From the NCBI GenBank assembly GCA_963965975.1, contig OZ014415.1:8843057-8907056 (forward strand): 64,000 nt of DNA. Direction: 5' to 3'. The notes below the pieces were generated by a model. It saw nothing but the letters and a program-made list of their open reading frames with translations. It did no database searches and had not been told where the DNA came from. The stretch is from Xestospongia bergquistia (Eukaryota > Porifera > Demospongiae > Haplosclerida > Petrosiidae). Shown here in pieces: positions 49,881-63,110 of the stretch (positions within the stretch are counted from its first letter, which is position 1; the number at the start of each line of letters is the position of its first letter). Made by a program: the position numbers and the translations under genes.

Positions 49881-51876
49881 ATGGTGTGGTATGTTGCAGT
49901 CACGTTTTGTGTAGTTCTGACAATAGCTGTATCACTTACCATATTAGGAGCATTAGGTAAGACTCTTCTTACAGACAATGATATTCTATATCGTATTATT
50001 AGGACCCCCAGTTACTGTAGTAGAAGAGTTTGGATTTAAAGAATGTGATATTAAAGTGGAAAAGTTAGGTGTGCCATTTGTAGACAGTGATATATGCCTT
50101 CGATATGGTAAACCACCAGGCAAGACAAATCGTAATAATCATATTTATTATGTTACTATTCCAATTAAACGTACACATCGTCAAATGTCACGTTGGTATC
50201 AATATTTACTTAGTGATGTCATGCTTGTCCTGAAACATGACTATTTGAAGAAAATAAAAAGTATAATATATTTATATATGTTAATAATATTATTAGAACA
50301 TATTATATATATAGGAGATACCAGTCAATCCAATTTTGTGGCATATGAGGTTGCTATTGGTTACCGCAATAGTGATTCAACTAAATGGAAGATGTTAGCT
50401 TCTGGTAACAGTACTCGTGCTTTAGATTGTTCTGCTAATAAATGGGTATATATGATCATATCATGTGGTCATCACATGATCTTATTGTTAATAGGATTTG
50501 TTATCATGTGATCACTTTCCATTATTTGAGCTGTGGAGTTGTCATTATAAACATTACTTGATAAATGTTAGATTTTGGTGGTTTCCTAATGTTCGTGAAT
50601 ATAGTGAGAATACAGCACTTACTGAAGTCAATTTATTTGTAAGTAAATAATTTGTGATTGTCTTCAAGATAAAAATACTTTAGGAAATTCATCAACATCC
50701 TATATTTACATACTGGTGGTTTTTATTAAAAACTATATGTACTGCAGTATCTATAATATCATTATTATATGCTACTAGGATGATGAACTCTCTAGTAAAA
50801 AAGTAAATTTTAAGTAATGGAATTTACATATTAATGTTGTGGTTACCAAAGGTCATTAGTGTTATTGAATGGTTGTCTTGTTCTATTCAATTGTAAGTCA
50901 AAATATTAGTAGTATGGATTTATTTCCTGAGTTTAGTTCCTATTGAGTGGATATCCTTGTATATCAATGCACCTTGGTTGACCCCCTTTAATGATATCAG
51001 ACAAGGTTTATTAATTATGACATTGATGACATTCTGGGTGTTCCTGATAGAGAGTCATGATGCAGTAAGAGTTATATCATTCTAAGTATTACAATTATTT
51101 GCTTTCTAGGTAGATGGTCTAGTTACACTTGGCAATCGTTGGAAACAGCTTTTATTAGCTGTTAGTAGTGGAATTCTTTTCTTTGTCTATGAATTTTGTG
51201 AGAGGTAAATATTATATTGTAATTTATTATTTAATTTGATTAATTATTAGGGGAATTCAGGTTTTGTACCCATTCTATAGTTTATGGGGTTCACATAATA
51301 CTCGTAATTTGACAGTATCCTAATAACAATTATTCAATTTATTAACAATTGTGTACTTAACATTTTAATAGTATATGTTTGTTAGTTTAGCAGTTATATT
51401 AGCTGTAGTTTATGTGTTATCTCTTGTGGTGTCAATGATTAATATACAACGCAAAATCAAACATAAGTTAAAAGAGAGTGATCAGTTATCAGAAACTGCT
51501 AGAATTCACCTCAAAGTAATTTGATGTTACATATGATATTCAATGTATTCTAATTTCTACAGTCTAAAATGTCACAATTAACTCAATATCTATGGATGAC
51601 TGTCTTATTGGCTATCTTCAGTGTTTGTGGTTACCTGCTACCATCTGAATTGTTTTTACTGCAGGCACTTCATGGCTACACCCATCTTTCCATATATGGT
51701 AATGTTGACATAATAGGAACAGATGTCGAAATATGTCATTTTGTACAGGAGCTATTTTGTTGGGGAATTATGGATTGTGGAATTCTTATATTGTGGCTGT
51801 CACATTTCTAACTGCCAATCAGTTCAGTACACTATCTTCTGGTCAACAATTACTCATTAAAACATCTTCACAATAA
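49881..51876 (+). CDS. WLS: WLS, Wntless/Evi Wnt cargo receptor
   Basis: Wntless escorts lipidated Wnt ligands from the ER and Golgi to the surface. The frame begins MVWYVAVTFCVVLTIAV (first membrane segment). The luminal domain has HIYYVTIPIKRTHRQMSRWYQYLL and FVAYEVAIGYRNSDSTKWKM. The membrane core follows the family closely: FPIEWISLYINAPW, DIRQGLLIMTLMTFWVFLIE, GNRWKQLLLAVSSGILFFVYE, CERGIQVLYPFYSLWGS, then the last helices with GNYGLWNSYIVAVTFLTAN. The tail is short (LIKTSSQ) compared with vertebrates. The gene follows WDR36 by 56 bp on the same strand. TMEM181 was considered but the cysteine and DIRQG motifs favour WLS. Confidence 0.95.
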
Positions 51877-52021
51877 ACTTGTTGTTAAAATTAAAACAAA
51901 AATAAACAGTTTCAATATTATAAATGACATAATGCTGTGGTAGGTTCCAGCACTCAATTTAAATGATTTAACTAAAAACAGTTTTAATAAAAAGTGATAT
52001 ATTCTATATTTAATATAGCAG

Positions 52022-55000
52022 TTAAGAAGAACAAGATTTACAGCAATGTGTTTGATAAAATGAACAAAGTTTTTTTTGAACTATAACATGACACACTAGA
52101 GGTGCTGCTTTATCAACACAACCTATACAAATTATAATTAAGGAGAGAGACTTATAATAACTTACCACAAGATATGGTACATGATTTTATTTGTTGTGGT
52201 TTTGAGTGTGTAGTACAATATATATCATCAACAATTGTACCATTTGTGTGTTGACAAGTTAGAGTGCTAGTTTGATGACCTTTACCACATGTTACATTAC
52301 ACTATATAACAATAAAATATATCATGTGACTGTCATATGACATACCTTAGACCAAGGTCCTTTGACCCATTGAAAATGATCACATGATTCTCGAGAACAT
52401 ACTTTAGTGGTCGGAGGTTGTGTTTGGTTATCACATATGTCACCTTTACAACTAACATTTCTTGTTTGAGTCCCATTACCGCAATATACTGAACAAGATG
52501 ACCAGCTACCTACTTTCCATTGAAATATTGGGACAACATATTGATATGTGATGGATGTGTTATCTTCAACAACATATACCTATTACAATATATTATTAAA
52601 GCAATGTTATGTACATACTTACTTGTATTTTAATAGATTCATTAATAGGTCCTGATGTATGTAAGTATTCTCTATTATTAGTAGTACCATAATGCCATTT
52701 TGTACCAGCAAATGTCACAATATCACATTGATAAGGTCTAGTAGCTGGTCCATTAAAATAATAATTCTTGCTAATAACAGCTAATAATAGTTATTAAATA
52801 ATAATATAGTGTTAATAGAATATATTACCAATTAAATTTTTAGAATGTAATTTTTCTTCAATTTTTATATTTTTAGATCCACTTGGTATAGTAATTATAT
52901 CTTGATATTCTGTCAATGGAATAGAGTAATATTATTAATAGTATTATCTTACTACCTCCACTTTGAGCTGTGGGAGTAAACATTGATGATACATAATGGC
53001 AAGTACTGTTATCTCCACATTTAACTCCACATATATCGTGATAGTAAGGTGTGTTCAGTTGACCACTACATCCGACCTACAACAGTTATCATAACATTAC
53101 TCTCTTTTGTATTCATAACAATACCTGTACACATTTATTATATATACATACTCCTGGTGTATAAAGATGTGTTAAACATGATACTCCTGTAGGAACAGTC
53201 TTTTCTAACTCTAAAACTGATGAAGAGCCAGTTTCTTGACAATATAATCGACATGGTTCCAAGTGTAAGTCAACTATAATATCTAGAAAAACATTGACAA
53301 GTGGTATTAGTTAATAAATGTGTATCTTACAGCTGTCAACATTGGTCCAATGAGAAGATTTGTGGCTAAGACCACCTACTATTCCACTTTTGCCCAAATC
53401 ATAACATCTCTTTTCACGATAATCTTTTGTATTTAAAGGACATTTTACTAAATGACAGAGTCGATATCGACGTTTTTCTCCCACACAATGTTGACCACCA
53501 TATTGAGGTCTATAGAGAACATATATTACATATTGATTATAATAATATAAACTTACGTTGGTGCATTGCAATAACGATCACTGTGTTGTATACCATTACC
53601 ACAACTATGAGAACAATGATTCCACTCACTCCATGATCCCCATTGACCATGTATGGGTTGTGAGACTATGTTATGATCTTGACATTGTCCATGATAACAT
53701 ATGCCACTAGAATTTGATGTAAGAGGACATGGAGATCCTGAAGCTGGAGGAGAATGTTGAGTTTTATCACAGGAACCATTTCCCAAATCACACCACAAAA
53801 CAGTACAATTCTATAAAGAAATAGTAAGAGAATCACTGACAATTTAAAACATACAGTTTTAGCACAACTTCTTGCAAGATTTCCATAGAGGAGTTTACAT
53901 TGTTCATCTAATGTGTAGTTTTTGCCTAACAATGGTGCTGTTGAAGGAGGTGGGGCCACAGTAGAAGTTGGATCATTGTTTAAACATGCACTTTCTTGTG
54001 AGCTAAACAGATGTTAGCATATTTGTATTATATATTGTAATATTATTACTTGAGAAAAGTGTAGAGTTGATGTTTACTACAATTGGACCATTTATGTGGA
54101 TTAACACTCTCTTGAAAACTAGGTGACATCAGAAAGTATCCAGAATTACAATCTACATTTCTGTCACCATCATGATATACTCCTAGGCTACAATATTGTA
54201 AGCATCATGTTGACATTGTAATACTAACCTATGACCTATTTCATGTGCAATTGTAAATGCAGTAGATAGCCCTGTCTCTTTTATAACAGCACAACTTCGA
54301 CTTAATTCACAAACACTTTTATAGTTAGCAATACCTACATTATTTAATAAATAATAACAATAAATTAAATTTAAATTAATTATTTACCTAATATACCACA
54401 GCTAGTCTTTGATTCACAAATAGATTTTCTTGTAAGTAAAATTGCTATATCATGATGTGTCTGTGATTTTGTACGTTCTGTATCTTGCCATTTACAAAAA
54501 TTATCTTTTAATGTTTCAGAGTCAGTTGTTGAGGATATTCCATTCTATATAATAGAATACATATATCTCTAGTACATATGACAATCTACTACCAACCTGA
54601 TCATTATTCCATATGATAAATCTAACTAATGCAATATTAATTATACTACCAGCAGATGGATCTTTAAATATATGCGATACCTAGAGTTGAAACGTTGTAT
54701 TGAGTGTAACATAGTGGTTAGCATTTCTATAGAAGGAATCTTACAGTGTTCATAATTCCTAGTAAATATGGTGACAACATGGTTTGGTGAACATCCAATA
54801 AAGAGGAATCTGCTACAACTGCAACTTCTATTGTCTTCTCTAACACTTCATGTTCATGTCGTTTTAAACGTATATATTCATTAGATGTTTTAACTAGAAA
54901 GAGTTCTAATGATAGCATATTGTTATTGAAACCATTACCTGTAGAACATTTCCCTGATATTTTATTAATGTTTTGTTGATTAAGTTTATGAGGCCATTGA

Positions 55001-55493
55001 CCATTTAAGGCAATGTAGTTTTGACTGATAGGAGCTATATCATATGTAGTATTATGTAAATAGAGTAATCCAAACTAAATAATTGAAATAATTGAATTTA
55101 TTATCGTAACATGTTCACTCCCATACCATTCCATTGCATATAGAGAGAGCTGTCGAACCAATAACTTCATTATCTATAGACTGTATATAACCAGTATAAT
55201 AACACAGTCTATTAACATTAACTAGAGAAGGACTGATAAATGGATTAATTGAAACATTTAATAGTAATGTCTTCTGCTGAACTGTCAATATAAAATATTT
55301 TGTACTGCTTCCATCTGCAGATAACTCTGTAGTTTTATCCTCTGGAAAAACGACTGCAAACAATAGAGAGCAAGCAGCAAGTGGTGGCTAAATCATAGTA
55401 AAGAACTTACTTGTCTTCTTGTCTGTAGCTAGAGGAGCTGATTGGACTATTAGCCATATTGTTGCTGTTATTAGTACAAAGAGAACACGCATT
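52022..55493 (-). CDS. ADAMTS-family secreted metalloprotease
   Basis: Signal peptide at 55493 (MRVLFVLITATIWLIVQS), then a prodomain with a furin-type site RLKR before HEHEVLEKTIEVAVVAD. The M12B catalytic domain has the zinc motif HEIGHSLGVYHD and a Met-turn (YFLMSPS). A Cys-rich disintegrin-like region follows (EQCKLLYG, CTVLWCDLGNGSC, PCPLTSNSSGICYHGQC). A first TSP1 repeat has GQWGSWSEWNHCSHSCGNG. A second Cys-rich region and a spacer come next, then two TSP1 repeats (KVGSWSSCSVYCGNG and KGPWSKCNVTCGKG) and a C-terminal PLAC module ending CCKSCSS. It likely remodels extracellular matrix. Subfamily not assigned. Confidence 0.95.
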
Positions 55494-55641
55494 ATCGATT
55501 GGCTCAAATTACACGCTATAACGACAGCGACTAAACTAAGTTTTTATAACCAAACACTTTGCATTTGTATAGTTTCATTATTTCCTGTTATTACAACATC
55601 TGTTTATTATATAATATCTATTATTTATTATAACAACAGTA

Positions 55642-56603
55642 TTATTTCCATGCTTCAGGTGCTTGGATTGTAGCTCGTTGTGTAGGTAATGGAGGAAAAT
55701 ACGAGTTGTGTGAATATTTGATGGTTGCCATGGTAACTCCAGTACCAACAGCTAGTCCTATTCCAAGTGGTATGCTCCGTACTACATAAAAAATGATATA
55801 GTTATACTATACAATAACACTATTACAAAAATTTGAGGTATTTCATTTGTGTAGAACTTCTTGCATACAAACTAGTTTGTTTATTAACAATGACAAAAGA
55901 TATCAATAGAGAGTGTTGCCAAAAGGAACATGTTGATCCAATAATGATGTAATGGGAGCCATTACTCATTAAATTGTTACAATAGCAACAAACAAGTATC
56001 TATCTTCTATGATACCAAACACCATCTGTTACTACATATTAAACAAACACATTTTCCAGTAACCAATATGACCAACACCCAGTCATCATAAAGAGTCAAT
56101 TGAACATATAGGATAGAATGTGGTTAGCTTGTCTAACCACAAATGATAATTAATGATAATTAATAACATACATAAATCATCCTCCATACCTACTACTCCA
56201 AATAAAGAGCCAGCTAGACTACCTCCTACAAATCCATTAATATAATCATCTTTATCTCTGATCTTTGCACTTAGACATGACACAGCTGCAAAGGTGGCTA
56301 ATATAGAACCTAATAATCAAATAAACAATTCCATATTTGAAATAACAATGCTATTTACCTCCTAATACACTCCTTCCTAAAATAACTTTAAGAGATTTAA
56401 ACAACATTGGTGTGGTTGAACTGCGAACTTGAGGTAGAAAACACCCTTCAACAGTACCATATATTGCACCTATTATATTATGTCATTATAACATCTTTCA
56501 CATTATCTCTACCTGCTAGCAGACCTTTTCCTCCAATATTAAGTGTCTTACCAAAACAATCACTACCTGCTCCATCATGACCCAATGACAATGAGGACAC
56601 CAT
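55642..56603 (-). CDS. NDUFA11: NDUFA11, complex I subunit B14.7 (Tim17/22/23 fold)
   Basis: An accessory membrane subunit of mitochondrial complex I. Start at 56603 reads MVSSLSLGHDGAGSDCFGK. Several small hydrophobic, Gly-rich segments follow, including GKGLLAGAIYGTVEGC, GRSVLGGSILATFAA and the diagnostic VSCLSAKIRDKDDYINGFVGGSLAG (human: [20 protein letters not shown]). The C-terminus is IKYSHNSYFPPLPTQRATIQAPEAWK. About 135 residues, close to the family length. An intron of about 385 bp (near 55780-56170) holds no gene. The start is 50 bp from the divergent EXOSC10 start, with CACGTG at 56638. Confidence 0.86.
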
Positions 56604-56653
56604 TTTGGTATAGCCACACCCACCACAAACAGTCCCCCACGTGTGTGGACATT

Positions 56654-59033
56654 ATGGAAGAAAGTTTTCTGTCTCATCCTAGTTTGGATTCATTTACTAA
56701 AGTATATATACTTATTATTTTTATATTTAATATAATAATATATATTGTACTACTCTAGGAATTAGTCAGTGATGTTGTCAAAGCCACCAAACAGTGTTCA
56801 TCTCTGCCATCAGCTAATGGAGATGAGTTTGAATACTATTCTAGTTTTTCAGGTTACAAGACGTTTTGTAGTCGAGTTGGAGCTAGATTAAACAAGCTGT
56901 GTGTCTTTACTTGAGTATTCAATTACTAATTATATTTGTATAGGATTGGTCGAGTGTTACAATATGAACAGGTACAAGTCACATGGCCATCATGTGATCA
57001 TAATATTATTGCTACTACTGAAGAAATTGATGAACAATTTGAAGCACTTGTTGAAGCTAATGATCATTTATTAGAACGTGTGGTAAGAATTATATTTATT
57101 TTTAAATGGCTTTAGTTTGTATAGAGTACATATTTGGATCTAGCTAGTGGAGTTAAACACGATGTATTATCTATTGATTCAAGTAAAAGTGAACCTAATA
57201 TAGCATCATGGAACAAACAGGTAATATAATTATCATAATTATAATTGTATTATTATATATAGTTACAAGGATATGGACCTCAATGGAAAACTAATATTCC
57301 ACGACCTCAGTTGAAATTTAAAGATATAATTGATAATAGTGATTCTCCTTTTATTCCTATATTACGTGATAAACCAAATGCTTTGAAACCTTTGGCTCCA
57401 GGTATGGCTAAAATAAACAAATGTTTGTTTTAAAGTTGTTTAGTGTTTCAGGCACTTCAAAACCCCTGTTCGTTACAAGCACTAATTGACAATGCCAAGA
57501 AGTGGGCGGAGTCACCAGACAGGTTTACCTAGACTTATTAATATCATAAATTTCATTTGTATATAATAGATTTCTCCATCCTTATCAATATGAGATTAAA
57601 AACTTTCAACCTCGTAGTGACCAGCTTGTTTTATCAGAGCCACAAGTATAATATAATTAATTATAATGTAATTAATGTTCTAATTGTAAGGAACCTTGTG
57701 AGTTGTCTAATACTCCTCTTGTAATGGTAACTACAGAAGATGGACTGCAGGAAATGTTTCAAGAATTAAAACAAGTTAATGAATTTGCTGTTGATTTAGA
57801 AGTAAGCATATAATAAAAACATATTTTATTTGTATAGGCACATTCCTATAGATCATTTCAAGGATTTGTCTGTTTAATGCAAGTTTCTACTAGAACATGT
57901 GACTACATTGTTGACACTTTACTTTTAAGACATCAAATGTTTTGTTTAAATGAAGTGTTCACTGATCCTAAAATTGTGAAGGTAGAATATTATTTCTTAA
58001 TGTTTAAAGCTCCACCCACTTAATTAGGTGATGCATGGAGCTGATTGGGATGTTCAATGGTTACAACGAGATTTTGGTATCTATATTGTCAATTTATTTG
58101 ATACTGGTCAAGCTAGTCGTCTGTTGAATTTACCACGTTATTCTCTGGCTTTCTTACTGCAATATTGTTGTAATCTAACAGTTAATAAACATTACCAGCT
58201 AGCTGATTGGAGAATAAGGTAGTATTATATTTATTGTGTCTATTTTATATATAATATATAGACCTTTACCATCAGATATGATAAAGTACGCTCGTGAAGA
58301 TACTCATTATTTATTATATGTTTATGATCGTATGCGTAATGAGTTAATTCGACGTAGTAATAAACATAACAATCTTATAATGGCATTAATGGAAGCCAGT
58401 CAAAATATATGTCTTAAACAATATGAGAAACCAACATTTCACAAAGATGACTATTTGAAACTGTATAAAAAGTTTAAGCGACCTTTAAATTCACAGCAGG
58501 TATTAAGTATTAGTTATTATATAGTATATCATTGTGCCATTGTATAGTTGTATTGTTTGAAGTTATTATATGAATGGCGTTGGCAATTAGCGTGTCAAGA
58601 AGATGAGAGTACAGGTTATGTCTTACCAAATCACATGTTATTTCAAGTATGTGAATTATATAAATTAAATTATAATGTTCTTATAGTTAGCAGAAATATT
58701 ACCTCGTGAAAGTCAAGGTATTTTAGCATGTTGTAATCCTGTTCCAACTTTATTAAGACAACAATTAAATGAAGTACATCGCATTATAACAATGTCAAGA
58801 GAATCTACACTTGTATGTGATAAATAATGTGTGTGTATGTTGTAATATATTTGTTATACAGAATGAAGATCAAATATCAACAAATATGGTAGAAGTAGCA
58901 ACTACTAGCAGTAAGATATCATCAATTGTAGAGGATGACCCTGATAATAAAGAGGATTGTATTACTACATTTGGACCACCTGTTAATAACAAAGACAAAC
59001 CAACTATTGTATTAAAAGTATTTATGCCTATAA

Positions 59034-59070
<37 letters not shown>

Positions 59071-59710
59071 TGCCTATAATGATATATATATATAATATAT
59101 GACTTTTTTAGAATGTTACAATGTGCCCTTCATTAATACAAGACAAGCTTGCAATTATTCAAGAAGGATTTAAAAATGTTTTATCACTTGTAAGATAATA
59201 TATATATATATATTTTTAAATTCTTGTTTAGTTTGTAGCACCATTACAATATGATGACAGTCTTATACTACAGAAAAAGTAAGATGTATTGTTAACTGAA
59301 AATTGTGTATAGTTTGGTTAGCTTTATAACACCAGAAACAGAGAAAACCACACCTATAAAGGAGACTACTAGTGAGAAAGTGCATATTGATGTGGCAACG
59401 CCCATTTCTGTTACTAAAGTGAAGAGGCCAATGCCTTTAAGTAGTGAATCAGGTCCACAAATGAAGAAACCTCGTACAGAGGAAATACCAGATATTGAGT
59501 TATTTGATTATAACAAAACTACTTTTACAAACACTGTTACAGGTATATCTCCTTTATATTAAGTTAATATTAATTTTAATTATTTTAGGATCATCTGATG
59601 TTACACCATTTAACATTAAGACTACTCGAGATAAATCTTCTAGGGTACCAAGATCTAAAGTTAAGATGAAATCGTCAAACAAATCTGGAACATTTAGGAA
59701 CCAGAAATAA
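56654..59710 (+). CDS. EXOSC10: EXOSC10 (RRP6), nuclear exosome 3'-5' exoribonuclease
   Basis: The catalytic RNase D-type subunit of the nuclear exosome. The PMC2NT N-terminus has [18 protein letters not shown]. The DEDDy exonuclease domain has [21 protein letters not shown] (DxE), [20 protein letters not shown] and [22 protein letters not shown] (D...Y), so all catalytic residues are present. The HRDC-like part follows, with [19 protein letters not shown] and [20 protein letters not shown]. The tail is long, Lys/Ser-rich and nuclear-type ([11 protein letters not shown] and MKKPRTEE), ending KSGTFRNQK. Many short exons. A (TA)n microsatellite lies in a late intron. Confidence 0.97.
59035..59100. 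repeat. (TA)n microsatellite in an EXOSC10 intron
   Basis: About 15 TA dinucleotides at 59035-59064, then a second run near 59082-59100. A duplicated flank (TGCCTATAATGATATA) accompanies the pair. The intron lies between the exons ending PTIVLK and beginning NVTMCPSL. A shorter TA run lies at about 59195-59213. Confidence 0.9.
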
Positions 59711-59742
59711 TATAATATACTATAACTGTTTAATGAAGAGAG

Positions 59743-60373
59743 TTAACTTTCTAATGCTTTGACAAGAGCTTCATATAACTCAACACCAATTTGTGCTTCA
59801 GCCTTACTTATATCAGTGGTAGCTGAAGCAAGCTGTTGTTGACTTTGTTCTAAACCTTGACGAGCTGACTAATAACAAAAGAAAAACAATACATTATAAA
59901 AAAACAATACATTATATTACATAATATTATACCTGTAAATCAAATTGATCTAATGGATATGCTTCTTCTGCTAATATTTGAACTGAACTGTCAGCATTAA
60001 TTGTCACTGAACCACTACTAACTAGAATGATGTTAAAAGTGGACAAAATATAACAATTAACTCACCAAAATATTTAGAAATGGTTTCGTCATTATACACG
60101 CTTACAAGACCTGGTTTAAGGACTGCAATAGCTGGGACATGATTAGGCAGAATACCAAAACTACCAGTAGTTGATGGTACATCAACTTGACGAACATGAA
60201 CATCATGATAAAAGGCCTAAAAGAATGAGCATTAAATAGAACAAGATGATTATTACCTGTGTTGGTGATGCAAACGTTAAAGGCATCCCTTCTCCATTAG
60301 AATAAAATCTCTTTATGTTTGTAAAAGCATTTCTGATGTACCATTGTCTTCTCAATATTCCAGTAACTGACAT
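59743..60373 (-). CDS. ATP5F1D: ATP5F1D, mitochondrial ATP synthase F1 delta subunit
   Basis: The delta subunit of the F1 central stalk (bacterial epsilon). The start at 60373 is chosen for MSVTGILRRQWYIRNAF, a basic presequence; an in-frame upstream ATG exists but adds a Cys-rich stretch unlike the family. Then come MPLTFASPTQ, VRQVDVPSTTGSFGILPNHVPAI, VLKPGLVSVY, SSGSVTINADSSVQILAEEA and a C-terminal helical hairpin ending ALVKALES. These match animal delta subunits almost throughout. The stop is 32 bp from the EXOSC10 stop. A perfect NRF1-type site lies 16 bp upstream of the ATG. Confidence 0.95.
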
Positions 60374-60388
60374 CTCCAACAGCAGAAT

Positions 60389-60401
60389 TGCGCATGCGCA
60401 G
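60389..60401. promoter_or_regulatory. NRF1-type palindrome upstream of ATP5F1D
   Basis: TGCGCATGCGCAG contains the NRF1 consensus GCGCATGCGC. It is a CpG-rich palindrome in an AT-rich region, 16 bp upstream of the ATP5F1D ATG. NRF1 drives nuclear genes of oxidative phosphorylation in vertebrates, so site and gene agree. Confidence 0.65.
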
Positions 60402-60457
60402 TTATTGCAGCATAATTCCACTATAATTTTCATTATTATAATCAATATTAAAATTAA

Positions 60458-61087
60458 TTATGTTGTTGTTGATTTAAGAGAAGATTGTTTTTGTGCCACT
60501 GTAATAAAATACAATAAATTAATATATTACAATCAATTAATTTACTTTGTTGAAATTGCATTCTTTTTTTTGTGTACAAGTGCCAATGAAGTAATTGTTG
60601 TTCTTCAATAAACTTGGAACATTGGACATTTGCTAATTCACGTCTAAATGATTCTGATTGAAGCAAGTCCAGAAAATGTAAACATTGTGGATATCTATAG
60701 TATATAATGCAAGGATACATGAGATTGATAAAATAAACAGATAATACTGTAAATATCTACTACTTACAAATTATTACATTAAAGATCATACCTTATATTC
60801 ATGTTGTAATGATTATTATCTTACTTTAAAAAATGGCAGTAGTCCTGTTGTTTCCAATAGAGGAGATAGTTAAGATAATTAATGAATTCCTTCTCTTTGA
60901 AATAGCCTCGTTGAGCTAAAACTAGGAGCAATTTACAAAAGTTACAGCATTATATCTTACAATTTAGATAGTGAGGATTAGCAAGACATTGAACAAATTC
61001 AAGCTCTATTTCAAATCTTTTACTCTCATAATCTGTAAAGAATATTTTTATAATTTATAAAGAAACATACATTTACTCACCCACCAT
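60458..61087 (-). CDS. MED31: MED31, Mediator subunit 31
   Basis: A small, highly conserved subunit of the Mediator middle module (Soh1). Exons encode MVDYESKRFEIELEFVQCLANPHYLN, then FLAQRGYFKEKEFINYLNYLLYWKQQDYCHFLK, then YPQCLHFLDLLQSESFRRELANVQCSKFIEEQQLLHW and KKRMQFQQ. This matches animal MED31 nearly residue for residue in the core. The first coding exon is only 7 nt (ATG GTG G). The last intron (60499-60545, 47 bp) is removed to give MAQKQSSLKSTTT; retained, it would stay open for about 27 codons. ATP5F1D starts 84 bp downstream on the same strand. Confidence 0.95.
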
Positions 61088-61143
61088 TATTAGGGAATAG
61101 TGTCACATGACTTAACAGTTAACACGCCCCACTTAGCCTCAAT

Positions 61144-62314
61144 ATGGCTCTAGTTAGAAGTTGTCGTTTAGTATATTCCAACAGATATCTCTCAGTTAGA
61201 ACATTTTTTGGCTCAATCAAAGAAGGACGTAAAGTATCTCAAAGTAAAGTATTAGGAGATGTCTCTTCTCAGATATTTGAGTTGCAAAGTGAGTGTATTT
61301 ACTCTTTTACTGTTATCAGTATTTTTTCTACTAGTTCATGATATTAAACCAGAGTATATGAAGACATATTTGGAAGGAGCGTGAGTATTAAGCTTTTAGT
61401 TAAACAGTTAAATTGATTTATTGCCTAGTGCTCAGCACTTAGTGGGTGTGTCAAAACGAGAGGACGTCCCTATTGAATTAGTTGGTAGTTGGACTACAGA
61501 GATAGGACCAGTGGTAGATCAAGCTGGTAATACTTGTCAACATAATTATATTTTGATTGTTTTTGATTCAGTTCACTTGTGGTGTTATAAAGGAGGTTAT
61601 GCTACAATGGATAGTGTCTGGAAAATCTTGAAAAATGACAAAGTATAAGAAATTATTTTTAAGATTTTGGACTTCAAAATTTTGTTAGACATGGCAAGAC
61701 TATCAGAGTGATGTTATGACACAAGTGGCTTCTCGAAGTAGTCAAGTTATGGTAGCATTTACATTCTGGGACCCATCAGCTTTGAAGTCAGAAGAACATC
61801 GAGGTCTTTATGAATTACGAAGCTATACACTTAAAGTAAATGATATTATACCACTACTAGTATTGTATTGTGCTACTGTTATATTATTGTAGGCTGGAGC
61901 ACTTATAGAGTGGGGTCATACTTGGTATGAAAGTATACATGTACACATTTATACTGTATAGTGACAATTTATGTACTGCTAGGATGCAAGGCATTAAATA
62001 TAGAGGAAAAGAAGAAGCTGTTGGAGGATGGTTCTCACAAATAGGACAAATGCATGTTGCTCATCACTTATGGGGTACAAATTACTTTACTTGACTTAAC
62101 AATAACTATTGTAACAGGTTATAAAAATCTTGTTGATCGTCATGAAACACGTCAGGCAGCCTGGCAAATGCCAGGATGGGACGAATGTGTGTTAAGAACA
62201 GGTAAACATGACCCAATAGGTTGACATTTGAAATTATTATTTGTTATAGTACCACTGATACGTCATATGGAAACTAAGATTCTATCTCCTACTAAATATT
62301 CTCCATTGCAATGA
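61144..62314 (+). CDS. NIPSNAP: NIPSNAP mitochondrial protein (NIPSNAP1/2-like)
   Basis: NIPSNAP proteins are mitochondrial dimeric alpha-beta barrel proteins that can act as mitophagy signals. Start MALVRSCRLVYSNRYLSVRTFF is a basic presequence. Two NIPSNAP repeats follow. The first has HDIKPEYMKTYLEG, then ELVGSWTTEIGPVVDQAVHLW and YKGGYATMDSVWK. The second has [50 protein letters not shown] and VPLIRHMETKILSPTKYSPLQ. The end matches vertebrate NIPSNAP1/2. An intron with a donor inside the apparent frame (after VVDQA) must be removed. Divergent from MED31 with 56 bp between starts. Confidence 0.95.
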
Positions 62315-62929
62315 ACATTGTCACTTTTTTGTTGTTAAAATTTGTTAACTCAAAAACTTTTATGAAGAAAATTGTTAGTATAGTACTATTGAAGATTATG
62401 TCTTTAAACTAATTTTCTCACTTATTATTCAATACCACACTAATGTTTAATAATACAATACTAGGGGTCATAATATTAGACAGAATGTTATTATCATTAA
62501 AGAAGTTAATAGATGAAGTTTAAAAGGTCCTCATTATATAGTAACAATAGCTCTTTCTCTCTCTCTAGCTCCTTGTTTAGCTCCTATTAACATGAATTTT
62601 TAGAAATATTTATTTATCTGTTCATTAATATAGAGATAGATGAGAGTCTTGAGGCTGCAACCCCCACCTTAAAGGTTTGGAGAAAAAAAGTTGAGAAAAG
62701 AAGAAAAAATACAAAAAAAGTTTTTTATACAATATATAAAATCAAGCATACATTATTGTTACCTCTATTATGATTTTACTAACACAATAAACTTTATCTA
62801 CCTTTGGTAATCATTATACTATATTACCCAAATTTAGTATTTAAGACTAGTAGTAACGTGTAGAGCAGTCAGTCAGTCTGTTTGCTCATGATTTTGAAAT
62901 AGAGTTTATTACTACTCAGAAAGTTGGAA

Positions 62930-63110
62930 AAGTTGTTCTTGATGGTTGGTTTTTACCAACTCTTTACCATCAATGCTTTGATTTATGGAAAACCATTCCC
63001 TCTTCTCTATGCACTACTTCCAGCTATTAAAGCAACTATACCTCAAGAAGCACGACTAGAAGAATATTCTGATTATTTTCAACTTAAGTTACATACATGA
63101 GTTAAAAACA
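62930..63110 (+). pseudogene. Decayed MULE-type transposase fragment
   Basis: One frame reads FYQLFTINALIYGKPFPLLYALLP, resembling the F-Y-Q-L-[YF]-T-I---...-PL-Y-LLP block of MULE transposases. The preceding VVLDG, which would hold the first catalytic Asp, is in a different frame. The frame ends at a TGA after KLHT. The frameshift and stops mark it as non-functional. The assignment rests on one motif and is tentative. Confidence 0.42.

Noticed and set aside
49881-51876. TMEM181 assignment
   Set aside because: Overall topology is similar, but DIRQG, the CERG-x-Q block and the luminal IPIKRTHRQMS region match Wntless.
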